Origin: an uncultured Saprospiraceae bacterium
GTDB taxonomy: Bacteria > Bacteroidota > Bacteroidia > Chitinophagales > Saprospiraceae
Direction of reading: 5' to 3'
Assembly: GCA_937961455.1 (NCBI GenBank)
Contig: CALGNN010000092.1
Coordinates: forward strand, 1 to 41,410
Length of the DNA: 41,410 bases
The notes below the pieces were generated by a model. It was not told where the DNA came from. It searched no databases and saw only the letters and a program-made list of their open reading frames with translations. The translations under genes and the position numbers were made by a program. Shown here one piece after another: positions 14,746 to 23,050 of this stretch (its first letter is position 1; each line of letters begins with the position of its first letter).

Positions 14746-17421
14746 TTGAATTTACGGTTTTTCATCTTACTGTATTGCTGCTTAAGTTTTGTTAATCTAT
14801 TATCTGCTCAAGAGGATATTCCTGTAAAGCAGCTTGAAATTCGAGATAGCCTAACTATGGATTCCACTGGAGTAGACACCTTAGGGTCACTCCTGGACCA
14901 GATTGTGATATCACCTAATGCTATTGATCGAAAGGTAATTTTTGGTGCTCAAGATTCTCAAATTATAGATAATGCTGCTGGGAAAGTTTTCCTATATGGA
15001 AATGCTTTTGCAGATTATGATAATCTTTCATTACAAGCGGACTATATCGAGCTGAGTTTAGATAGCAGTATTGCTTATGCCAGTGGGATGAAAGATTCCT
15101 TGGGTGAAATAGCTGGTTCTCCAGTCTTGAAGGATGGTGATCAATCATTTGAAGCAAAACGGATGCGTTACAATTTCAAATCACAAAAAGGAATTGTATA
15201 CGATGTTGTTACCCAAGAAGGTGACGTGTTTGTTCATGGTGCCAAAACGAAATTTGTCAATACCCAAATAGATAGTGCCACTAACGAAGATCATATTTAT
15301 AATGAAGATGCTTTATTTACGACCTGCGATCATGATGAGCCGCATTTTGGTATTAGATCTAAAAAGCAAAAACTCATTCCTAATAAGTTGGTTGTGGTCG
15401 GTCCTGCAAATTTGGAAATTAATAAAGTTCCTACGCCCTTATGGTTGCCCTTTGGTTTTTTTCCTATTGCAAAAGGGCAAAGGAATGGACTCATATTTCC
15501 AAGAGACTACGAATATTCAGATAATTGGGGCTTTGGATTGAAGAATATCGGCTATTACTTTCCTATCAACGAAAATATTGATTTGACGCTGACAGGGGAT
15601 GTTTATGTAAAAGGATCTTGGGGAATTCAAATGGCTTCAAATTATGTGAAGCGCTATAGATATAGAGGAGGAGTTAATTTAGCCTTCTCCAGTCGTCGAT
15701 CAGAAATTCCGAATGATTATCGGAAACGTGTGGACAATTCATACAGTATCAGAATCAATCATTCTCAAGATGCAAAAGCACATCCTTATCGAAGTGTCTC
15801 AGCATCCATAAATCTGCAAGGAAATGGATTTAATGATTTGAATAGGGTAGACGCTGATAATGTTTTGTCGAATGAGTTGAGCTCAAATGCATCTTATAGA
15901 TATAATTTTCCTGGGAAGCCCTATGCCATAAGTGCGAATATGAGTCATTCGCAAAATCAAAATACTAGGAAAGTACGATTGACATTACCGACTGTCGATT
16001 TTACGCTTAACAGAATTTATCCATTTAGAAAGAAAGGAAAGCCATCTTCTTCTGAAACGTGGTACGATAAGATCAGCTTTCAATATTCCGCGAATGCAAA
16101 AAATCTAATCAATGCCACAGATACGACCTTGTTTAAGCCTGAGACTTTTAGGAATATGCAAAATGGAGTGAGGCATAAGGCGAATACCAATGCTTCTTTT
16201 AGGATATTGAAATACTTCAATGTTTCACCAGCGATTAATTATGAAGAATATTGGTATTTCAAAACCTTAGAAAAGCAATTTGCTTTTGATCCTTTAGAAG
16301 ATATTGAAATTGACACCATTTGGAATTTAGATATGACGGATTACCAATTGGAAAATGATACCATCTCTTATGGAGAGGTCATTGATAATTTTAATACTGG
16401 TTTTGATTCTTGGAGAAAGTTTGATGCATCCATCTCAGTCAATACCCAGCGATTTAAAACATTAAATTTCAAGAATGGACCTATAAGAGGTTTAAGACAT
16501 GTTGTGAAACCCACTGTCTCATTTGCTTATGCACCTGATCAATCAAGGCTTTTTACAAAGGTGCAATCTGACATAAGGGAATATGTAGATAGTTTATCCT
16601 ATACACGTTTTGATGGAGGTATTTATAGTAGACCTCAAAATTCTAGAGAGCGACTCGGAATCACCTATAGCATCAATAATATTGTAGAAGCAAAATTTTA
16701 CAATAAGAAAGATTCTACCGAAAGAAAGGTCAAACTTTTTGATAATGTTTATGTAGGTGGTAATTATAACTTCATAGCGGATTCACTCAAATGGTCTGAC
16801 GTATCTATTAGGGGTAACTGGAGAATATTCAAAGGGATGACTACCATTAATTATAATCTAAATTTAGATCCTTATGCTTTAAATGAGGATGGTAATGTCA
16901 TTGATGAATTTTATTGGAATGAATCACGAAGACCTTTCAGATTTGAATCTGGAAATTTAGCTGCCACGACCTCTCTCACAGTTAGAAAAATAAAAGAATT
17001 ACTCAATCTTGATAAGCAAGAGAGTGGATCAAGTCAAGGAAGAAAGCAAGGCACAGATTTATCCATGTGGGATTATTTTGATCGGTTCAGCATTTCACAT
17101 AATCTTGCTTTAAGAAGATCTACAATCAATGGTCAGGATACGACCTTTTTGTCTACGCACTCCATAAATGGAAGAGGTAGTTTGGACTTAACTGATAAGT
17201 GGGGAATTACAGTCGGGAATATTGGATATGATTTTATAAATAAAAGTATTACCTATCCTAGTTTAGGTTTTACAAGAGATCTCCATTGCTGGGAATTGAG
17301 TTTTAACTGGCAACCATTTAGGAATACCTATTCTATGTTTATCGGAGTAAAACCAGGAACTCTTGATTTTATTCGAATACCCTATCAACAGAATAATCAG
17401 GATGGTTTTCGGGGATTCTAA
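14746..17421 (+). CDS. lptD: LPS-assembly protein LptD
   Basis: This is the outer-membrane translocon that inserts lipopolysaccharide into the outer leaflet. A signal peptide (FFILLYCCLSFVNLLSAQ) is followed by an OstA/LptA-like beta-jellyroll at about residues 60-200 (GNAFADYDNLSLQADYIEL, KRMRYNFKSQKGIVYDV). A long beta-barrel runs to the end, with the family signature PTPLWLPFGFFP and GYYFPINENIDLTLTGDVY. At 891 residues it is a usual Bacteroidota length. No in-frame ATG precedes the signal peptide; the start is a TTG at 14746. The stop codon directly abuts the YciI-like stop (17421/17422). With waaA and the heptose kinase in the same window, it supports a conventional LPS-bearing outer membrane. 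Confidence 0.93.
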   Translation: MNLRFFILLYCCLSFVNLLSAQEDIPVKQLEIRDSLTMDSTGVDTLGSLLDQIVISPNAIDRKVIFGAQDSQIIDNAAGKVFLYGNAFADYDNLSLQADYIELSLDSSIAYASGMKDSLGEIAGSPVLKDGDQSFEAKRMRYNFKSQKGIVYDVVTQEGDVFVHGAKTKFVNTQIDSATNEDHIYNEDALFTTCDHDEPHFGIRSKKQKLIPNKLVVVGPANLEINKVPTPLWLPFGFFPIAKGQRNGLIFPRDYEYSDNWGFGLKNIGYYFPINENIDLTLTGDVYVKGSWGIQMASNYVKRYRYRGGVNLAFSSRRSEIPNDYRKRVDNSYSIRINHSQDAKAHPYRSVSASINLQGNGFNDLNRVDADNVLSNELSSNASYRYNFPGKPYAISANMSHSQNQNTRKVRLTLPTVDFTLNRIYPFRKKGKPSSSETWYDKISFQYSANAKNLINATDTTLFKPETFRNMQNGVRHKANTNASFRILKYFNVSPAINYEEYWYFKTLEKQFAFDPLEDIEIDTIWNLDMTDYQLENDTISYGEVIDNFNTGFDSWRKFDASISVNTQRFKTLNFKNGPIRGLRHVVKPTVSFAYAPDQSRLFTKVQSDIREYVDSLSYTRFDGGIYSRPQNSRERLGITYSINNIVEAKFYNKKDSTERKVKLFDNVYVGGNYNFIADSLKWSDVSIRGNWRIFKGMTTINYNLNLDPYALNEDGNVIDEFYWNESRRPFRFESGNLAATTSLTVRKIKELLNLDKQESGSSQGRKQGTDLSMWDYFDRFSISHNLALRRSTINGQDTTFLSTHSINGRGSLDLTDKWGITVGNIGYDFINKSITYPSLGFTRDLHCWELSFNWQPFRNTYSMFIGVKPGTLDFIRIPYQQNNQDGFRGF

Positions 17422-17838
17422 CTAAAATAGTTTGCTGCCCATGGCTGCCCAAAAGGGATGAATTTCAACAAGGAGACGACCTGCTTTTACTGCAGGATCC
17501 ATTTGAGTTAATCTTTCAGCTTCTTCTTTAGAAAAACATGAATAGATAACCATGCCTGCAATGCTGCCATCCGAGTCAAAAGGGCCTGCCATGCATATTT
17601 TCTTTTCTTCTGCGAGTTTATTCATATGCGCCATATGACCACGCTGAATTTCTGCAGCTTCTTCTTCGGATTGATCACGATTGGGGCCTGGCTTTAGGAA
17701 TACCATATAATATTTCTTCATGACATAGGTGGTATCTCCTTCTGTCATCTCAAATGTTTCATAGAATTGCTGATCTTCCGTTTGTGCTGCAATAATATTA
17801 GCCGATAAGAAGCTTAGGATGAAGATTAGGTATTTCAT
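17422..17838 (-). CDS. exported YciI-like protein
   Basis: This 138-residue protein has a signal peptide (MKYLIFILSFLSANIIAAQ) in front of a YciI-type domain with a ferredoxin-like fold. Its domain hallmarks are YYMVFLKPGPNRDQSEEEA, the histidine-containing GHMAHMNKLAEEKKICMAGP, and the block EEAERLTQMDPAVKAGRLLVEIHPF. YciI-like proteins are normally cytosolic and their biochemistry is poorly defined; some are thought to handle reactive small molecules. Export is therefore odd. It is last in the unit OmpA-like, M43, DUF6438, YciI, 12 bases after the DUF6438 gene. It ends in TAG, adjoining the lptD stop. Confidence 0.85.
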   Translation of the reverse strand: MKYLIFILSFLSANIIAAQTEDQQFYETFEMTEGDTTYVMKKYYMVFLKPGPNRDQSEEEAAEIQRGHMAHMNKLAEEKKICMAGPFDSDGSIAGMVIYSCFSKEEAERLTQMDPAVKAGRLLVEIHPFWAAMGSKLF

Positions 17839-17850
17839 TAGATATAATGC

Positions 17851-18573
17851 TTATCGGTTAATCAACTTTTTGTTTTGACTTGCTGATAAAACGGCAGGGT
17901 CACCTTGTACGTTTCTTAAAAATTTGTAGGGACCGACTAATGTTTCATCAAAGCTGATCAACCACATATTTTTAGAAGCGTCTATTTCTTTTTTAAGTTT
18001 TGCTCCGACTCCTGAATAGGCTTTAATCCATTCTTCGGCATCAGTTCCTTCTTTAAATTGTACTAGGAGTTGATTGCTTATTTCTGAAGTTTCATATCCT
18101 CCAGTATTTTTTGGATCAGAAATTTTTGTCCATTGTGCCTCTCGATTGATTTTTTCTAACCAATTAACTAGTTCGACTAAATCTTTTGGCAGTCCACCCA
18201 TCCAAGATACAGAGAGTGAAGGATTTGGAACTTCATAAACAAAATGTGTACTCGATCCATCTGCAACATTATCTGGTGGTCTTTTTGACAATGCGACCAT
18301 GTCAATATTCTTTAGCTCATTTTTCACATATTTCATATCAGCTTCTGATAACTGAGTCTCATAGGTGCCCAGCTTTTTTGCGTGAGCTTTTCCATTGTAT
18401 TTCAATGTCCCGTCATTAAGGAGTGTAATACTATAAGTGGGGCAACGACCAAAGCAAGGTGACTTAGAATAAGAGAATATCTTTTCTTCAGCTTCAACTG
18501 ATTCTGAGATAGTAGTCGTCTTACAAGCTCCAAATGTGGCAAAGACTAAAAGGATCATTAAATACCTGTTCAT
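17851..18573 (-). CDS. DUF6438 lipoprotein with subtilase-propeptide-like C-terminal domain
   Basis: The lipoprotein signal ends TFGAC (Cys 17), taking the ATG at 18573 as start. Residues of about 35-115 form a DUF6438 domain with the cysteine pair SPCFGRCPTYSITLLNDG and then GTYETQLSEADMKYV. The function of DUF6438 is unknown. The last ~75 residues (NQLLVQFKEGTDAEEWIKAY ... MWLISFDETLVGPYKFL ... VQGDPAVLSASQNKKL) resemble the N-terminal prodomain fold of subtilisin-like proteases, a fold also used as a protease inhibitor. No protease domain follows. Because it lies 43 bases downstream of a secreted M43 protease, an inhibitor or chaperone role is possible, but this is inference from fold and position only. 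Confidence 0.75.
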   Translation of the reverse strand: MNRYLMILLVFATFGACKTTTISESVEAEEKIFSYSKSPCFGRCPTYSITLLNDGTLKYNGKAHAKKLGTYETQLSEADMKYVKNELKNIDMVALSKRPPDNVADGSSTHFVYEVPNPSLSVSWMGGLPKDLVELVNWLEKINREAQWTKISDPKNTGGYETSEISNQLLVQFKEGTDAEEWIKAYSGVGAKLKKEIDASKNMWLISFDETLVGPYKFLRNVQGDPAVLSASQNKKLINR

Positions 18574-18616
18574 GCGCATTATTTTATATACTAAGAATAT
18601 GGTCTGCAAAATAGTT

Positions 18617-19831
18617 TCAATAAATAAGGAGTTTAAGATTTTCTTTGATTTTTTCTTGGTCTCTTACGATACAGAAGTAAATACCTTTAGCCCAACTTTG
18701 GGTTGAAAAAATAAAACTTGTACCTCGATAATTTTCTTGTTTGGCAACTAACTTTCCAGCACTATCAAAAATATATATGTGATTATTAGCGTCCTTGGAT
18801 TCCGCAATGCTGAGATTTGCACTTTGTGATAATGGGTTATAATTGATATAATATTGATCTTCCGCTGGAGGTACAGGGCCATTTAATCCCCATTCGCATT
18901 TATTTGAGTTTATCAAATCAGCTCTTTGGATTATAAATTCATCAACTCTTTGTTTTTGACCAAGGGTGAAAAAATTAAGACAAGGATCGTTTGTAAGGTC
19001 CATAAAATTCATGTACATATCTGGCGATCCACAAGATGAAGGCTCTTGCTCAGGACATCCAAAATTTGCGAGCTCTTGACTTGGAGTGTCACTCACTAAA
19101 TCATCAGCGTTGCAGTCATTATTTTCAGGTCCATGCAAGTGATACAATCCGAGATAATGGCCGATTTCATGCGTGGCAGTTCTTCCCAGTGATATGCCTT
19201 GAGGATTTTGACTAGATTCATAACGGCCAAAATATTTTGGATCTATAACGATCCCGTCTAAGGATTTGTCTGCAGTCCAAGGGAACGAAGAGCGACCCAA
19301 TAAACCTCCCATATCGGCGACCCAAATATTTAGATAAAGATTGGGATCCCATGCATCAACACCTCCTTTAGATTCTTGATGAATAATGTATTCGCTATTA
19401 TTATCACGAGCGATTCCAATGTTATCAATGTTGGTCGATTTTCTTGTTATGCCAGTAGTATAATTTCCATTTGGGTCTGTATGTGCCAAACAAAATTCAA
19501 TTTCCATATTAGCAACGAGATCTTGATATTTTTCTGGAATACTGGCTCTATTGATGGCTAAATTATTATAGTCTTCGTTGAGTACATCTATTTGAGAAGC
19601 TACACGTGCATTTGATACATTTTCCATATTTTCATGGTATATAATGTGCACCACTATCGGAATACTAATGGGTGCTCTTTGGTAAAGATCCAATGATTCA
19701 TTTGTCGGAATTTCAAGTGGAGTTTCAGCACTACACCAATAGCTTTGTTTTCCTTGAGCCTCCAAAACCTGATGGTTTGCACTAAGCAAAATCAATAAAA
19801 ACCAAATACTATAATTTTGTATCCAATGCAT
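18617..19831 (-). CDS. M43 (pappalysin-like) metalloprotease with T9SS sorting domain
   Basis: This is a predicted secreted zinc protease of the metzincin M43 family. After a signal peptide (IWFLLILLSANHQVLEAQ), the catalytic motif HEIGHYLGLYH gives His 221, Glu 222, His 225 and His 231. The Met-turn is in MYMNFMDLTND. Family features before the motif include PIVVHIIYH and VASQIDVLNEDYNN. The last ~75 residues form a T9SS type A sorting domain (HIYIFDSAGKLVAKQ, ... WAKGIYFCIV). The start at 19831 is an ATG whose T is part of the OmpA gene's TGA (TGATG), so translation is coupled; an alternative TTG lies one codon upstream. It is 43 bases upstream of the DUF6438 lipoprotein. Confidence 0.9.
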   Translation of the reverse strand: MHWIQNYSIWFLLILLSANHQVLEAQGKQSYWCSAETPLEIPTNESLDLYQRAPISIPIVVHIIYHENMENVSNARVASQIDVLNEDYNNLAINRASIPEKYQDLVANMEIEFCLAHTDPNGNYTTGITRKSTNIDNIGIARDNNSEYIIHQESKGGVDAWDPNLYLNIWVADMGGLLGRSSFPWTADKSLDGIVIDPKYFGRYESSQNPQGISLGRTATHEIGHYLGLYHLHGPENNDCNADDLVSDTPSQELANFGCPEQEPSSCGSPDMYMNFMDLTNDPCLNFFTLGQKQRVDEFIIQRADLINSNKCEWGLNGPVPPAEDQYYINYNPLSQSANLSIAESKDANNHIYIFDSAGKLVAKQENYRGTSFIFSTQSWAKGIYFCIVRDQEKIKENLKLLIY

Positions 19832-20811
19832 CAATATTGATAACGATCTAAAAATTGATATATGTCGTCGAGTTTAGGACTTAATACAATTTCAATGCGT
19901 CTGTTTCGCTTTTTTCCTTCTGCATTATCATTGGAATCAATCGGATCATAGTAGGCTCTTCCAGAAGCAGTAATACGCTTTGGGTCCACTTTAAGGATAC
20001 TTAAATACTTGACAATATTGGAAGCTCTTGAAACGCTTAGATCCCAGTTTTTCTCCGAGCTTCCGTCAGTATCTGTATGGCCTTGTACATTTACTTGGAT
20101 GTCTGGATTGTCAATTAAAACCTTAGCTACTTTTCTTATGGCGTCCTTCCCTTTATTGTTTATAGTTGTGCCACCCTTTGGGTATAGGAGTTCTTGGCTA
20201 AGTGAGATATATACTTTGCCTTCTTTTTCACTTACATTTAAATCTGCATTGGCAATCCCTATCAGCGCTTTATTCAATTTTTCTTTTAAAGATTTGAGTA
20301 TTTCAGATTGTGCGATCAGCGAATTTTTTAGTGCTTCGATTTTTTGCTCTCGCTCGTTGATGGCTTCTAATAATAATTCCTGTTTTAATGCTTCTTCTTG
20401 GAGCCTTTCACTTAGCGCCTCAAGATTTTGTTCTTTGCTTTCAAGTTCTTTCTCCTGTGCTATGAGGCGTTCGTGTATGGTGGCTCTTTGGTCTGTGGCA
20501 AATTCAACAATTTTATCTTTTCTATTATCAAGATCATCATATTTGATTTGGAGTTGATTGAATGCCCTGCGTGTATCTGTATATTTATCACTTAAATCCT
20601 TGAGAAGTTTGTCCATCTCTTTAACACCATTTTCACAATTGGATAATTCTTCTCTCAACTCCTGATTAAGAGCGTCTACTTTTTTTAATCGTAGATTTTC
20701 TGTTTCAAATAAGCTGCGCTCTTGCAAACTCAATGTATACTTCTTTTTAGAAACACATGAATAGGTAAGCACGGACCCAACTAAGATGAATAAGAAGTAG
20801 ATCTTTTTCAT
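19831..20811 (-). CDS. OmpA-family coiled-coil lipoprotein
   Basis: This protein is predicted to be an outer-membrane lipoprotein tied to peptidoglycan. With the ATG at 20811 as start, it has a lipoprotein signal ending TYSC (Cys 19). A long heptad-like coiled coil follows at about residues 25-185, rich in Glu, Lys and Leu. A C-terminal OmpA/MotB domain covers about 200-315, with peptidoglycan-binding signatures NVQGHTDTDG, LSVSRASNIVKYL and KKRNRRIEIVL. The upstream extension to 20847 would bury the signal and is rejected. It is the first gene of the minus-strand unit continuing into the M43 protease, with a TGATG overlap. A TAATTTTG promoter-like box lies 23 bases upstream. Confidence 0.92.
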   Translation of the reverse strand: MKKIYFLFILVGSVLTYSCVSKKKYTLSLQERSLFETENLRLKKVDALNQELREELSNCENGVKEMDKLLKDLSDKYTDTRRAFNQLQIKYDDLDNRKDKIVEFATDQRATIHERLIAQEKELESKEQNLEALSERLQEEALKQELLLEAINEREQKIEALKNSLIAQSEILKSLKEKLNKALIGIANADLNVSEKEGKVYISLSQELLYPKGGTTINNKGKDAIRKVAKVLIDNPDIQVNVQGHTDTDGSSEKNWDLSVSRASNIVKYLSILKVDPKRITASGRAYYDPIDSNDNAEGKKRNRRIEIVLSPKLDDIYQFLDRYQY

Positions 20812-20834
20812 TTGATTATTTGCATTAATTGAAT

Positions 20835-20842
20835 CAAAATTA
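20835..20842 (-). promoter_or_regulatory. TAnnTTTG-type -7 box upstream of the OmpA-like gene
   Basis: The minus strand reads TAATTTTG, a full match to the Bacteroidota -7 consensus TAnnTTTG, 23 bases upstream of the ATG at 20811. It lies inside an AT-rich 8-bp inverted repeat (TTTGATTA ... TAATCAAA), which might be an operator. I do not see a good -33 TTTG. The match is short, so it could be chance. Confidence 0.45.
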
Positions 20843-20893
20843 ATCAAATAATTGTAGCCTAATGATGCTTTGATGTGATTGTTTGGCTGCTCG

Positions 20894-21967
20894 TTATGTA
20901 TTACTTATTTCTCCACCACAACTACTGCCTGCTCCAGCCGTACAGCCATAGCAATGCTGATTCAATACAATGGCTCTATCGTTCAATTTTTCCATATCGA
21001 AATCATCAATATGTTGCACGGGTGCTGCTACTTTAAGATCCAACATTTGATTGAAATCGCAATCATAAATATAACCATCCCAAGAGACAGAGATGGTATT
21101 TCTGCACATGAGGCCATCAACGGTTGATGGGTTGTAAGCATCTACGAGCGATTGCATATAGCTTTCATAATTATCAGATTCTAGTAAGTATTCCAAAAAT
21201 CTGCTAATGGGAAGATTGGTAATAGCATACAAACTGTTGAAGACAATTTGGTATCTTCTTTCTAACTGGTTCTTGAATTCTTTTTCAAGAGATACTTGGG
21301 AAGCAGGTAAAAAGGCTCCTGAAGGGTTGTATACTAAGTCTAAAATAAGCCCAGTGCCTTCTTTGCCATATCCTACTTCATTTAATTTTTGCAATGCTTT
21401 TATGGAATCTTCAAATACTCCATCGCCTCTTTGACCATCTGTTCTCGACTTTGTGAAATAGGGTAAAGAAGAAATAACTTGAACCTTATTTTTGGCAAAA
21501 AACTCAGGAAGGTCATGGTATTTTTTGTTGGCCATAATGATGGTGAGATTGCATCGGTTCATTACCAGCCTTCCATCATTGGCACATTCTTCGACAAACC
21601 ATCTGAAATTGGGGTTCATTTCTGGAGCACCACCTGTGATATCAACTTTAGGAATATCATATTCACGAATAATTTCAAGGCATTTTTCTAAATGCGCTCG
21701 ATTCATATTTTCTTCTTTCCGATCAGGCCCCGCATCTACATGGCAGTGGGCGCATGTTTGATTACAAAGTTTTCCAATATTAATTTGAAAAATCTCAACC
21801 TTGTCAGGTCGCAATTCTTTATGACCTAATTGTTCAATCTTGGAGGTAAATCTTTCAAACTTGTCATCTACCAGCTCCTTGCCATTCAACACATTTAATT
21901 GATAAAATCCTGTAGATAATTTATCAGCTCTCGAATGTAATGATTTACTTCTCTGCTTTACTCCCAT
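20894..21967 (-). CDS. arsS: arsenosugar biosynthesis radical SAM protein ArsS
   Basis: ArsS is a radical SAM enzyme thought to build arsenosugars from methylated arsenic and an adenosine-derived group. The radical SAM cluster motif is CNQTCAHC (Cys 68, 72, 75). The family features VDITGGAPEMNPNF, RCNLTI and GLILDLVYNPSGAFLP follow. The C-terminal end has a cysteine-rich CYGCTAGAGSSCGGE (Cys 339, 342, 350) matching the region that may be a selenocysteine site in some relatives; here all are cysteine codons. At 357 residues it is full length. It is 2 bases downstream of the AhpD-like gene, the usual ArsS partner arrangement. No arsM methyltransferase or ArsR regulator is seen in this window. 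Confidence 0.93.
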   Translation of the reverse strand: MGVKQRSKSLHSRADKLSTGFYQLNVLNGKELVDDKFERFTSKIEQLGHKELRPDKVEIFQINIGKLCNQTCAHCHVDAGPDRKEENMNRAHLEKCLEIIREYDIPKVDITGGAPEMNPNFRWFVEECANDGRLVMNRCNLTIIMANKKYHDLPEFFAKNKVQVISSLPYFTKSRTDGQRGDGVFEDSIKALQKLNEVGYGKEGTGLILDLVYNPSGAFLPASQVSLEKEFKNQLERRYQIVFNSLYAITNLPISRFLEYLLESDNYESYMQSLVDAYNPSTVDGLMCRNTISVSWDGYIYDCDFNQMLDLKVAAPVQHIDDFDMEKLNDRAIVLNQHCYGCTAGAGSSCGGEISNT

Positions 21968-21969
21968 AT

Positions 21970-22308
21970 TTACATACTTATGTCTTTGACATGATTCATC
22001 ATTTGTACTCCGTTTACTAAACTTGCTCCAGATCTAATTGCAGCAGCCACGTGGACTGCTTCCATCATCTGTTCTTCATCTGCTCCTTTTTCTAAACATC
22101 CTTTGGAGTAGGCATCGATGCAATAGGGACATTGTACGGTATGTGCAACAGCTAAAGCGATTAATGATTTTTCTCGCTGTGTCAATGCTCCTTCTTCGAA
22201 TACCGTATTATAATATTCAAAGAATTTTTTTCCCATTTCTTCTTGAAATTCTGTGATATTTCCAAACTTCTTTAGATTCTCAGGATCAAAATAATTCTTA
22301 ACTGCCAT
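21970..22308 (-). CDS. arsenosugar-associated peroxidase-like (AhpD/CMD) protein
   Basis: This 112-residue protein belongs to the carboxymuconolactone decarboxylase/AhpD group and to the subgroup that co-occurs with arsS. The redox motif is CPYCIDAYSKGC (Cys 60 and 63), preceded by REKSLIALAVAHTVQ and followed by EQMMEAVHVAAAIRSGASLVNG. AhpD-type proteins use this CxxC for thiol-disulfide or peroxidase chemistry. The arsenosugar-linked members have no firmly established reaction. It is the upstream gene of a two-gene unit with arsS (2-base gap), divergent from the pyrophosphatase-like lipoprotein gene at 22392. It is small and cytosolic, with no signal peptide. Confidence 0.9.
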   Translation of the reverse strand: MAVKNYFDPENLKKFGNITEFQEEMGKKFFEYYNTVFEEGALTQREKSLIALAVAHTVQCPYCIDAYSKGCLEKGADEEQMMEAVHVAAAIRSGASLVNGVQMMNHVKDISM

Positions 22309-22391
22309 TTAGTTTTTAACTTAGAGTTAATAAATGTACTTTATTCCAGAATGGTTTAATCATTCTTTTATTAAAGTTGATTGAAAATGTA

Positions 22392-23021
22392 ATGATACTG
22401 ACATTCAAAAGAATTAATAACTTCTTTTTCATAATTTTTGTGCTTTTCTTCTTTGCTTGTGAAAACAAGGTAAGTAGCCCGTATGGCCATTTTGAAAAGT
22501 CAAATTCTAAAAAAGAATACGAAGGGCAAGAATCATCCGTTCAAGGGGTTGTGGTAATTTCTGCTGGTAGCAATGAAATTATGCAATATGATACCACTCA
22601 AAGGAGGATTGTGAGCTTGGATAGTATGGTATCTTTTCTACCATATCCTGGTAACTATGGATTCATTTCGAGTACGGTGATGAAATCTGAAGAAGGAAAG
22701 GTTCAAGGGCCTATTCCATTGTTAATTATATCAGAGGCAATAGAGTCAGGAAAAGTTGTTCCGGTTATTCCAATTGGAGTTTTACGCACAAATGAAAACC
22801 AAAATGCTATCGAGATGGTTATAGCTATACCGGAAGATGAATCTAAGCAGACCATTAAGACAGATAACTTTGAAGATTTTATCTTGCAATACGATCCTGC
22901 TAAATTTCAAATCCAAGAATGGTTTGTGAATTATAAGGGCTATGGTAAAATTAAATTAATGGGATGGCAAGATGGTAACTATGCTTATCGTTTAATAGAT
23001 AAGTGGAAAATTAAAAATTGA
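22392..23021 (+). CDS. pyrophosphatase-fold lipoprotein, probably catalytically inactive
   Basis: This 209-residue lipoprotein (signal ending FFFAC, Cys 23) aligns with family I inorganic pyrophosphatases: FLPYPGNYGFI near 82-92, then IPIGVL and VIAIP. Compared with the E. coli enzyme, the metal-binding and catalytic residues are changed. The DGDPVDVL block is QGPIPLLI here, so Asp 65, 67 and 70 become Gln, Pro and Leu. Asp 97, Asp 102 and Lys 104 correspond to Asn, Ala and Glu, and Arg 43 to Ser. The two tyrosines of the YP.NYG block are kept. It should therefore not hydrolyse pyrophosphate in the known way; its role, perhaps binding, is open. I use the ATG at 22392 because a TTG at 22377 adds nothing. 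A FemAB/GNAT-like gene follows after 29 bases. Confidence 0.75.
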   Translation: MILTFKRINNFFFIIFVLFFFACENKVSSPYGHFEKSNSKKEYEGQESSVQGVVVISAGSNEIMQYDTTQRRIVSLDSMVSFLPYPGNYGFISSTVMKSEEGKVQGPIPLLIISEAIESGKVVPVIPIGVLRTNENQNAIEMVIAIPEDESKQTIKTDNFEDFILQYDPAKFQIQEWFVNYKGYGKIKLMGWQDGNYAYRLIDKWKIKN

Positions 23022-23050
23022 TCATTTAGAATAATGAAAATGCCCAAAAG

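Noticed and set aside
20009-20557. 182-codon open frame on the plus strand opposite the OmpA-like gene
   Set aside because: It is a shadow of the coiled-coil coding frame; no domain or leader is visible and the opposite frame is well supported.
20894-21967. Selenoprotein form of ArsS
   Set aside because: The C-terminal motif uses ordinary cysteine codons and there is no in-frame TGA before the stop.
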